Shown here piece after piece: positions 1 through 5,311 of a stretch of DNA of 5,318 nucleotides. The position numbers and the translations under genes were made by a program. The number at the start of each line of letters is the position of its first letter. Position 1 is the stretch's first letter. This stretch comes from Bacillota bacterium (GTDB taxonomy: Bacteria > Bacillota > Clostridia > Christensenellales > Borkfalkiaceae): contig QAKO01000098.1 in NCBI GenBank assembly GCA_003343765.1, positions 1 to 5,318 of the forward strand, in the 5' to 3' direction. The notes under the pieces were generated by a model that was not told the origin of the DNA, searched no databases, and saw only the letters and a program-made list of their open reading frames with translations.

Positions 1-1818
1 AGCCTTGCCGTTCACCTCGATCTTCGCACCTTTGCTCCACGCGGGGATGCGGATGCGGAAGGTGACGGCGCTCTTCGGCGCGGCCGTAATGGAAATCGTC
101 GAGGTCTCCTCCTCCGGATAGTTGGTTTCCTGTGCGAGCTTCAGGCCGGTGTCGGTCCAGTCGAGTGTGGAAGCTGTGAACAGATTGACGTACAACTCCT
201 TGTTGTCCGTCGAATGGAAGTAGATGGAATCCTGGTACTTAGAGTGACTTTCCAGAGCGGTGCCACCACAGCAAGTGCCGATGTTGCCATCACCATATTC
301 CTTCTGCGTAGCCGGATTCACTGGGTACATGTAGCAGTTGCCCGGCGTGAGGGCCGTGCCGGAATCGAGGTCACGGGACTTGCCTCCGAGAATATGGTTG
401 AGAATCGTGCGCTCATAATAGTCCATGTAGGCAGGTTTTTGTTCGATAAAGAACAGATAGCGGGCCACCTTGAGCATGTTGTATGCCGCGCAGGATTCCG
501 CGTTGCGCTTGCCGATATCGCCGGCCACAGTATGGGCCGGCCCCCACATCTCGCCTTCGCCAGTACCACCGTGAGCATACATACGGCCGGGCACAATCAT
601 GCCCCAGTACCCCTCAACGGCCTTGAGATAACGCGCACGAGCATCAGCATCGATATCCGCGTCGCCCATGGCCGCGTCTTTGGCGTAACCGACGAACTGT
701 GGAATGTGCTGGTTGGCGTGCAAGTTGTTGAGGATATCGACACCAGCACCACAGTTGTCAATGAGCTTGTCAGTGTCGAAAAATGCGGAGGCCTTAAGAA
801 ATTCGCTACGGTCCTTGTCCTTGGAGACGTTGTACAAATCCACCAGCGAATCATTCATGCCGCCGTATTCACCACCGATGTAGATGTCCCACATCTTCTG
901 CAGCTGGGTTTTGGTGCATTTGCTCAGACGCGCATAGGTCCAATGTCCGATGCCTTCAGCCAGGTCGAGCGCGTCGGCATTACCGGCAAACTCGTAAGCG
1001 GCAATCAGACCGGCAAGAATCTTGTGCTCCGTGTACCACGGTGCCCAAATCTCGCCGTATGGAGCGTATTCCTCCAACGCCTTGAACTGCCACTCTCCGT
1101 AAGCGGCAAGGAAACCGGGGTGGGTGTAGCGGGCTTTGCCGTTGTATTTCATCTCGCGTAGGGCATCTCGGCATTCCTTGAGTCCGGAGACGAACTCATT
1201 GATCTTGTTGAGAATCGCTTCCTCTCCCGTTTCGGCATATGCTTGGGAGAGCATGTGCAATGCGTGGCCGGCAAAGTGGCCACGCAACAGGCCATCGGCA
1301 CCATTCTTGTTCTGGCCACGCGTGTATTCGGCATCACCCCATTGCTGTTCAATGGCCTTGTCCAGCGAGCTATTCGGGAAGTTCTCCCAGCCGCCGGAAG
1401 GTTGCGTCGTGTTGTCCTTAGGCAGCAGGTTCGCCTGTGCGCGGAAGCAGACCAGCCAGCGGTCTACCGGATAGTTGCGTGCATAGTCGAGCATCCCTTC
1501 CTTTGCACGATCGAACACGCTGTTCGAGGTGATGGCGACGTTCCGCAGTGGGAACGGAGCGACCTTCCAGCCTGGTAAAGCAGGCGCATCAGTAACAGTC
1601 TTCACGCTTTTCGTAGTGCGCTGTGCAGCAGGGACGGTCACGCCGCCCGCACTGTTTGCACCCGTTGCGCCCGCCGTTCCGGTAACGGACGGTGCTGCCT
1701 GTGCCGTTGTGACTCCCGTGCCTAATGCACTCGCTACGGCGATGGTGCCGCCGATGGCGGCAGCGCCTGCGAGCACAGCACGGCGAGAAATGCCGTTTGT
1801 GGATTCCGCTGAACTCAT
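1..1818 (-). CDS. Tat-exported GH127 (DUF1680) beta-L-arabinofuranosidase-like glycoside hydrolase, 3' end outside window
   Basis: Partial gene: 606 codons with no stop before the window edge. Start ATG at 1816-1818, preceded by AAAGGAG at 1823-1829. Residues 1-41 form a Tat signal peptide: SRRAVLA at 11-17, a hydrophobic Ala/Gly-rich stretch to about 36, and a signal peptidase I site AQA|AP after residue 41; there is no lipobox. Residues 42-75 are a low-complexity Ala/Gly/Thr linker. The catalytic (alpha/alpha)6-barrel follows, with family motifs LRGHFAGHA (178-186), WAPWYTEHK (258-266), GEYGGMNDSL (316-325), HANQHIP (367-373), AESC (440-443) and GTCCGGTALESH (514-525). In the B. longum enzyme HypBA1, a Glu, three Cys and a bound zinc form the active site and one Cys is the nucleophile. 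By alignment of motifs the equivalents here are E441, C443, C516 (nucleophile) and C517, with E423 the probable acid/base. From about residue 527 a beta-sandwich begins, cut by the window end. HypBA1 is cytosolic, so an exported version suggests attack on arabinose-bearing plant glycans or glycoproteins outside the cell. The family is secure; exact linkage specificity is not readable from sequence. Confidence 0.9.
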   Translation of the reverse strand, partial: MSSAESTNGISRRAVLAGAAAIGGTIAVASALGTGVTTAQAAPSVTGTAGATGANSAGGVTVPAAQRTTKSVKTVTDAPALPGWKVAPFPLRNVAITSNSVFDRAKEGMLDYARNYPVDRWLVCFRAQANLLPKDNTTQPSGGWENFPNSSLDKAIEQQWGDAEYTRGQNKNGADGLLRGHFAGHALHMLSQAYAETGEEAILNKINEFVSGLKECRDALREMKYNGKARYTHPGFLAAYGEWQFKALEEYAPYGEIWAPWYTEHKILAGLIAAYEFAGNADALDLAEGIGHWTYARLSKCTKTQLQKMWDIYIGGEYGGMNDSLVDLYNVSKDKDRSEFLKASAFFDTDKLIDNCGAGVDILNNLHANQHIPQFVGYAKDAAMGDADIDADARARYLKAVEGYWGMIVPGRMYAHGGTGEGEMWGPAHTVAGDIGKRNAESCAAYNMLKVARYLFFIEQKPAYMDYYERTILNHILGGKSRDLDSGTALTPGNCYMYPVNPATQKEYGDGNIGTCCGGTALESHSKYQDSIYFHSTDNKELYVNLFTASTLDWTDTGLKLAQETNYPEEETSTISITAAPKSAVTFRIRIPAWSKGAKIEVNGKA

Positions 1819-1822
1819 CTTG

Positions 1823-1829
1823 CTCCTTT
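1823..1829 (-). promoter_or_regulatory. Ribosome binding site of the GH127 gene
   Basis: On the minus strand AAAGGAG lies four bases before the ATG at 1818-1816. It fixes the start codon that places the twin-arginine motif at residues 11-17, so it supports the signal-peptide reading. Confidence 0.75.
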
Positions 1830-1842
1830 GTTGGACTGCCGC

Positions 1843-1921
1843 GCGTTCATTGCACGACATAACGGACGAAGACTCTCTACAGCACCCGCAACCACTCAAT
1901 GCGTTCAATAACGCGCTCAAT
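1843..1921. repeat. Cluster of GCG(T/C)TCA(A/T)T repeats upstream of the hydrolase
   Basis: Three related copies read on the plus strand: GCGTTCATT at 1843-1851, GCGTTCAAT at 1901-1909 and GCGCTCAAT at 1913-1921. The middle copy also forms a perfect inverted repeat GCGTT-CAAT-AACGC at 1901-1914. Copies lie 25 to 103 bases upstream of the hydrolase start codon, where promoter and regulator sites would be expected. A regulator-binding role is inference; no family consensus was recognised. Confidence 0.4.
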
Positions 1922-2137
1922 GGCTTTATGGCGCGAAGCAAAATACGTCGATGGACAGCACACATGCTCCCCGTGGAATCGCATACAGTGCTGTGACTCT
2001 TTACAATCACCTCATTGTGGTGCGTTCCCCGTCGTTATTTCTTGTTTTCGTATGGGCGAGATGACCGTAAAGCGAACAGTTACTATGCACGATTCTTCCT
2101 TCGAGTTTTTGTGCGCCCTCCATGCCGCTTATCTTCG

Positions 2138-2153
2138 TTGTGCACGCTCACAA
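2138..2153. promoter_or_regulatory. lac-operator-like palindrome, candidate LacI-family operator
   Basis: TTGTGCACGCTCACAA on the plus strand has five-base outer arms TTGTG/CACAA around a central CG. It matches 14 of 16 positions of the symmetric E. coli lac operator core TTGTGAGCGCTCACAA. A CG-centred palindrome of this size is the usual form of LacI-family operators, and a LacI-family gene lies at the right of the window. It sits 320 bases before the hydrolase start and about 370 before tatA, which is far for direct promoter occlusion, so which unit it serves is unclear. Chance similarity remains possible. Confidence 0.35.
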
Positions 2154-2406
2154 TAACTCAAGCAGACACTTCTCACCATACGTTAAGGAAAGTAATTCAC
2201 CTATATTTTCTTTTATTTTCACAACGGAAATACCAGTAAAATCAAGCTATTCTAGTATTCTTCAGCCACACTATTTTCGCAGTTTTCCTTTTATTTTCCT
2301 TTTGCGAAAGACAACGAACCTGGACACATACGCTCACCAATAGCACAATAAATGCATTCAAATAAACACGCTCATCAGCAACTCAGCACGACATTGCCTC
2401 TGTAAC

Positions 2407-2435
2407 TTGAACAATGCACTGTTCATCGCTATACT
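2407..2435 (+). promoter_or_regulatory. Sigma-70 type promoter of the tatACB operon
   Basis: A -35 box TTGAAC (2407-2412) is followed by a 17-base spacer and a -10 box TATACT (2430-2435), both near the primary sigma factor consensus and with optimal spacing. Transcription would begin near 2442, giving a leader of about 60 bases before the tatA ATG. It is the best promoter match in the window. The spacer contains an 18-bp palindrome, described separately. Confidence 0.7.
2408..2425. promoter_or_regulatory. 18-bp near-perfect palindrome inside the tatA promoter, candidate operator
   Basis: TGAACAATGCACTGTTCA has eight of nine base pairs symmetric: six-base arms TGAACA/TGTTCA and a central TGCA, with one mismatched pair between. 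It covers most of the -35 box and most of the spacer, so a dimeric repressor bound here would block RNA polymerase. It is not the actinobacterial LexA box, which has four bases between GAAC and GTTC; here there are eight. The centre is GC rather than the CG of typical LacI-family sites, so the regulator could be of another family. Confidence 0.5.
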
Positions 2436-2488
2436 GACTGCTTGGTGCGTCAATGAGGTATAACCCTCCCTGTCACAACATAGAAGTT

Positions 2489-2495
2489 GGAAGGA
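2489..2495 (+). promoter_or_regulatory. Ribosome binding site deciding the tatA start
   Basis: GGAAGGA lies nine bases before the ATG at 2505. An in-frame TTG at 2487 would overlap this site and lacks its own Shine-Dalgarno sequence, so translation from 2505 is preferred. Confidence 0.7.
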
Positions 2496-2504
2496 CATAC
2501 TATC

Positions 2505-2795
2505 ATGCCTAATCTTCGCCCCACCGAGCTCATTATCATCCTGCTTATCATCGTGCTGCTGTTTGGCGCAAAGAAGCTCCCTGAGCTAGCCAAAAGCATT
2601 GGCCAATCGATGAAGATTTTCCGCGCCGAGACCAAGACCGATGACCCGGCAACACAACAAACCGTCAATACAGTCAGCGACGCCCCTGCCCCAGCTCCGG
2701 CGGCAGCACCGGCTCCCGCTCCCGCCGTACCCCAAGCCGCCACGCTGAACGCCACCGCCGCCCCGACTACAGCGACCGGAGCCGAACAGCGATGA
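2505..2795 (+). CDS. tatA: Sec-independent protein translocase protein TatA
   Basis: A 96-residue TatA, the subunit that polymerises at the membrane to let folded proteins cross during twin-arginine export. Order of parts: a short outward N-terminus with the conserved RPTEL segment (residues 5-9), one membrane helix (about 8-20, rich in Ile/Leu), the diagnostic FGAKKLPELAKS hinge (20-31), and an amphipathic helix reaching about residue 41 with the actinobacterial-type KIFRAETK ending. After it comes an unstructured tail dominated by Ala-Pro alternation (60-76) and Ala/Thr. The polar Glu at position 8 and the Phe-Gly hinge are standard for TatA. ATG at 2505 is chosen for its GGAAGGA site. It is first in an operon and its stop overlaps the tatC start (ATGA, 2792-2795), pointing to translational coupling. 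Expression is expected from the promoter at 2407-2435. Confidence 0.93.
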   Translation: MPNLRPTELIIILLIIVLLFGAKKLPELAKSIGQSMKIFRAETKTDDPATQQTVNTVSDAPAPAPAAAPAPAPAVPQAATLNATAAPTTATGAEQR

Positions 2796-3874
2796 GCACG
2801 GTTCCCGGAAACCCCGCGCTTCCGGCACCCCTTGCACCGGCGATGCATCCCGGAGACCGGGATACGCACCTTGACCTCGACGATCTCATCGATCACTCAC
2901 ACGAGGCCACGCAGCAGGCCGGCGCGGGTGCAAAACGCCCCACACGCCGGTGGAAGCGGGGTGCAGGGCGCAAGTCCAAAACGCGCAAGCCCCGCAACCC
3001 CGATGCGGTGATGCCTCTGGCCGATCATCTTGTCGAATTTCGCAAACGCTTTGTTCGGGCCATTGCCGGCATCATCATCATGTCGATGATGGGATGGATG
3101 CTCAGCGATCAGGTGTTTCGCATCCTGCAACAACCGTTCCTGACGGCGGCCGGGCAGCAACAGGGACTGATGAGCATCACATTCAATGGCGTGGTCTCCG
3201 CATTCAACGTAAAGCTGGAGATTGCGTTCTTCCTTGGTCTGACGGCCTCCTGCCCGTGGTGGTCATACCAAGTGTGGGCATTCATTAATCCAGGGTTGAA
3301 GCGCAAAGAGCGCCGGACCGCGGTTGCATTCATCGGAGCCTCAGTGCCGCTGTTCCTCACCGGAGCCGGACTGGCATGGTATCTGCTGCCCCAAGCGGTG
3401 GCGATCCTTACCGGCTTTGCCCCCGCAAACACCGCCACATTGCTCAGCGCCGACGTCTATTTTGATTTCATTCTGCGCATGACAGTCGCTTTCGGCCTCT
3501 CATTCCTGCTACCCGTAGTCATGGTGGCATTGACGATGATGAATGCGGTCGAAACACGAACATGGTTGAAGCAGTGGCGTCTCGCAACGGTCATAGCGTT
3601 TATCTTCGCGGCCGTGGCCACGCCAACCGGCGACCCAGGCACATTATGTGCACTCGCCTTGCCCATCATCGCAATCTATTTCGCAGCCATAGCCGTATGC
3701 GCAGTATACGAGCACATCCAGCTATGGAAAGTCATGCGCGCGGCGGGCGAAGAACCCAAACTTCTCAAACTTTTACATAAAATGCGCGCCGCGTTACCAT
3801 TTCGCGCGGCGCGCAAAGCCAAGCGCACCGGCAAACAGGAAGCCCCTGCAACAATAACTGCAGAAGGAGAATAA
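2792..3874 (+). CDS. tatC: Sec-independent protein translocase protein TatC, with long N-terminal extension
   Basis: A 360-residue TatC, the multi-spanning receptor that binds the twin-arginine signal. Six membrane helices can be placed at about 87-104, 138-158, 176-198, 224-249, 263-277 and 284-304. Signal-binding residues of E. coli TatC are kept: E15/R17 appear as E82/R84 in HLVEFRKR, F94 and E103 as F164 and E173 in WAFINPGLKRKERR, and D211 as D281 in ATPTGDP. The E. coli E170 position is Leu239 here (SFLLP). E. coli TatC has about 258 residues; the excess is roughly 70 residues at the N-terminus, first acidic (GDRDTHLDLDDLID, 21-34) then strongly basic (48-69), and a basic C-terminal tail. 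GGAG at 2778-2781 and the 4-base overlap with tatA support the 2792 start, though a start at M74 would give a family-sized protein. Confidence 0.93.
   Translation: MSTVPGNPALPAPLAPAMHPGDRDTHLDLDDLIDHSHEATQQAGAGAKRPTRRWKRGAGRKSKTRKPRNPDAVMPLADHLVEFRKRFVRAIAGIIIMSMMGWMLSDQVFRILQQPFLTAAGQQQGLMSITFNGVVSAFNVKLEIAFFLGLTASCPWWSYQVWAFINPGLKRKERRTAVAFIGASVPLFLTGAGLAWYLLPQAVAILTGFAPANTATLLSADVYFDFILRMTVAFGLSFLLPVVMVALTMMNAVETRTWLKQWRLATVIAFIFAAVATPTGDPGTLCALALPIIAIYFAAIAVCAVYEHIQLWKVMRAAGEEPKLLKLLHKMRAALPFRAARKAKRTGKQEAPATITAEGE
3862..3870 (+). promoter_or_regulatory. Ribosome binding site of tatB
   Basis: AGAAGGAGA lies at the very 3' end of tatC with its GGAG six bases before the tatB ATG at 3876. 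The strong site suggests tatB is translated independently of tatC despite being one base downstream of the tatC stop. Confidence 0.75.
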
Positions 3875-3875
3875 T

Positions 3876-4136
3876 ATGTTGTTCGGCATTTCGGGCACGG
3901 AACTCATGGTGATTCTTGTCATCACTTTAGTGCTGGTAGGCCCCGACAAGCTGCCCGACTACGCACGCAAGGCCGGACGATTTATCCATAGCATGCGCGT
4001 ACGCGGCCAAGCGTTGAGCGAACAAAGCAACATCGACGTTCACGGCCTTGTACGGGATTCCGGCATCAATGATATTCGCAAAGGTCTGGATGATGCCACG
4101 CAAGATGTAAACCGGCTGCTGCCGCCTATCCGGTGA
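3876..4136 (+). CDS. tatB: TatB-like twin-arginine translocase subunit
   Basis: An 86-residue member of the TatA/TatB family that should pair with TatC to form the signal-peptide receptor. It starts MLFGISGTELMVILV: the GTEL Glu at residue 9 matches the conserved Glu of TatB helices, the membrane helix runs to about residue 21, and the hinge reads VGPDKLPDYARKAGRF. The Gly-Pro at 22-23 is the usual TatB signature, whereas TatA has Phe-Gly, as in the first gene of this operon. An amphipathic helix covers about 26-44 and a second helical segment follows. It is about half the length of E. coli TatB (171 residues). The start is one base after the tatC stop. The order A-C-B differs from the E. coli A-B-C order. 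A second TatA-like role cannot be excluded, but the GP hinge favours TatB. Confidence 0.85.
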   Translation: MLFGISGTELMVILVITLVLVGPDKLPDYARKAGRFIHSMRVRGQALSEQSNIDVHGLVRDSGINDIRKGLDDATQDVNRLLPPIR

Positions 4137-4141
4137 CGTTA

Positions 4142-5191
4142 TCAATCCAACGGCAACGTTGACTCGCGTTGGATTAGCTTCACCGGCACACGCTCCACAC
4201 CATGGTGAGGATGCCCCGCAATCGCATCCAGTAGACATAGGGCAGCTTGACGCCCCAGCATTTCGTTGTTGTCATCAATAGAAGTAAGCAACGGATGCGC
4301 GTACGACACATAATCCGGACTGTTGTCGTGCCCGATAACCGCTACGTCTTGCGGCACGCGACATCCGCTACGTTCCAATTCCTCGATGCAGCCACGAGCC
4401 AACACATCGTTTTGGCATATCACTGCGTCGAATGCAGCACCGTCATTGAGCAGCAGACGGGCAGCGGCGCGCCCCCATTCCGCTTCCCATGAACCGAACC
4501 GCGCTTCGCCAACCAACTGTAATCCAGCATCATGCAAGGCCTTGAGCGCACCCCGCATCCGTTCATGTGCAACCGAGTACTCGGAGTCGCCAGCAATAAT
4601 CGCAATACGAGTGCGCCCGCAGGAAAGAAGGTGGCGAACGGCCAAACACCCTGATTCCACATTGTCTTGTGCCACGGAACAATCATCGGGATCACGGGAC
4701 GGGCCATAGGCGTAGACCACAGGTACCGGAGAATCCACGTAGTATGGCACCGGATCCGTACGCCTGCTGATAATCAACAGTCCCGACACTCCTTGCACCA
4801 ACATTCGTTCAATACCACTGTGGAACAATGCCTCATTGCCTGACGCATTGAACAGCAGCGCTGCGGCTGAGCGCGCTTGAAACGCATTCTCCGCTCCAAT
4901 AAGAATGGTCGGGGAAAAGACGCCTTTCATATCAACGCCAATGATGCCAACGCGAAAATCCTGCACGCCGTGAGAATCCCTGACGCTTAACCTTGCCATC
5001 GATGCCATAGCTTCTGCAGCGCTATAGCCCAAACTCTGCGCAGCATCAATCACTCGAATACGGGTTTTCTCGCTGACGTGAGGCTTTCCACGCAAGGCCT
5101 TGGACGCAGTGGACAGCGATACATTAGCCGCCGATGCCACTTCCTCCAAACGGACTGCGCCCACATTGAGCTCTTCCTCACCCTCTGACAT
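4142..5191 (-). CDS. LacI/GalR-family transcriptional regulator
   Basis: A 349-residue sugar-responsive repressor of normal family length. The N-terminal helix-turn-helix spans about residues 14-35 (RLEEVASAANVSLSTASKAL), followed by the usual RGKPHVSEKTRIRV third helix and a hinge segment near 58-68. A periplasmic-binding-protein-like effector domain follows from about 80 to the end, opening with RVGIIGVDMKG (80-90) and containing the family landmarks GVSGLLI (134-140), AQDNVESG (174-181), RIAIIAGD (195-202), DAVICQNDVLARG (255-267) and DVAVIGHDN (282-290). ATG at 5191 has AGAGGAG at 5197-5203. An acidic nine-residue leader precedes the DNA-binding domain. It is convergent with the tat operon and five bases from tatB, so it is a separate unit. 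The effector is unknown; an arabinose-containing or other plant sugar is inferred from the nearby hydrolase. Confidence 0.93.
   Translation of the reverse strand: MSEGEEELNVGAVRLEEVASAANVSLSTASKALRGKPHVSEKTRIRVIDAAQSLGYSAAEAMASMARLSVRDSHGVQDFRVGIIGVDMKGVFSPTILIGAENAFQARSAAALLFNASGNEALFHSGIERMLVQGVSGLLIISRRTDPVPYYVDSPVPVVYAYGPSRDPDDCSVAQDNVESGCLAVRHLLSCGRTRIAIIAGDSEYSVAHERMRGALKALHDAGLQLVGEARFGSWEAEWGRAAARLLLNDGAAFDAVICQNDVLARGCIEELERSGCRVPQDVAVIGHDNSPDYVSYAHPLLTSIDDNNEMLGRQAALCLLDAIAGHPHHGVERVPVKLIQRESTLPLD
4144..4175. repeat. Inverted repeat at the tatB/lacI convergent junction
   Basis: AATCCAACG (4144-4152) and CGTTGGATT (4167-4175) are perfect nine-base arms around a 14-base loop, inside which CAACGTTG (4154-4161) is itself palindromic. 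It covers the last codons of the repressor gene and begins eight bases after the tatB stop. As RNA it could form a hairpin for either convergent transcript, but no T-run follows on either strand, so it is not called a terminator. Confidence 0.45.
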
Positions 5192-5196
5192 ATCGA

Positions 5197-5203
5197 CTCC
5201 TCT
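5197..5203 (-). promoter_or_regulatory. Ribosome binding site of the LacI-family gene
   Basis: AGAGGAG on the minus strand lies five bases before the ATG at 5191, fixing the start that includes the short acidic leader before the helix-turn-helix. Confidence 0.7.
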
Positions 5204-5247
5204 GGCAAGGGCCTCAATGCCCCTAAATGATGCTGCAAACAGCCTTT

Positions 5248-5260
5248 AGTCTAATAGACT
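5248..5260. repeat. Perfect 13-base palindrome upstream of the LacI-family gene
   Basis: AGTCTAATAGACT has six-base arms around a single central A and lies 57 bases before the repressor ATG, within the likely promoter or leader. It could be an operator. On the minus strand it contains TAGACT, a possible -10 box, but no matching -35 box was found at the right distance. Confidence 0.35.
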
Positions 5261-5301
5261 GCCACCTACGGCGCCCGCATCCGGTAAGCACACACAAAAT
5301 A

Positions 5302-5311
5302 TTGATATCAA
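5302..5311. repeat. TTGATATCAA palindrome at the right edge
   Basis: A perfect ten-base AT-rich palindrome about 110 bases upstream of the repressor start. It may be part of a regulatory site shared with whatever gene lies beyond the window edge. Its centre is AT, unlike typical CG-centred LacI-family sites, so assignment to this repressor is weak. Confidence 0.3.

Larger units (their letters stand above)
1819..2504. other. Divergent intergenic region with AT-rich core, no convincing gene
   Basis: The 686 bases separate the leftward hydrolase from the rightward tat operon and should hold both promoters. Hand-counted GC is about 32%, 37% and 40% for 2161-2220, 2221-2280 and 2281-2340, clearly below the flanking genes. 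T-rich blocks recur, for example TTTTATTTTC at 2211-2220 and again near 2290. Short open frames on the plus strand between 1899 and 2343 give Ser/Phe/Tyr-rich translations without a recognisable domain or good Shine-Dalgarno sequence and are not called. No tRNA or obvious structured RNA was seen. A clear promoter was found only for tatA; none could be assigned to the hydrolase with confidence. Confidence 0.7.

Noticed and set aside
214..1161. Long open frame on the plus strand (315 codons)
   Set aside because: It is antisense to the GH127 gene, whose motifs are continuous across the same region; the plus-strand translation shows no recognisable domain.
1899..2343. Small plus-strand open frames in the intergenic region (73-85 codons)
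   Set aside because: Translations are low-complexity Ser/Phe/Tyr-rich with no domain, no good ribosome binding site, and they cover a region that must contain promoters.
2408..2425. LexA (SOS) box reading of the GAAC...GTTC palindrome
   Set aside because: The actinobacterial and Gram-positive SOS box has four bases between GAAC and GTTC; here there are eight.
2487..2504. Upstream TTG start for tatA adding six residues
   Set aside because: It overlaps the GGAAGGA ribosome binding site that serves the ATG at 2505, and TatA proteins begin close to the membrane helix as the shorter form does.
2450..2896. Open frame on the minus strand over tatA
   Set aside because: It overlaps a well-supported tatA and the start of tatC; its Gly/Ala-rich stretch is just the reverse of the Ala-Pro codons of the TatA tail.
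4115..4136. ACCGG...CCGGT inverted repeat at the tatB 3' end as terminator
   Set aside because: The arms are only five bases, lie inside the coding sequence with a long loop, and no T-run follows.
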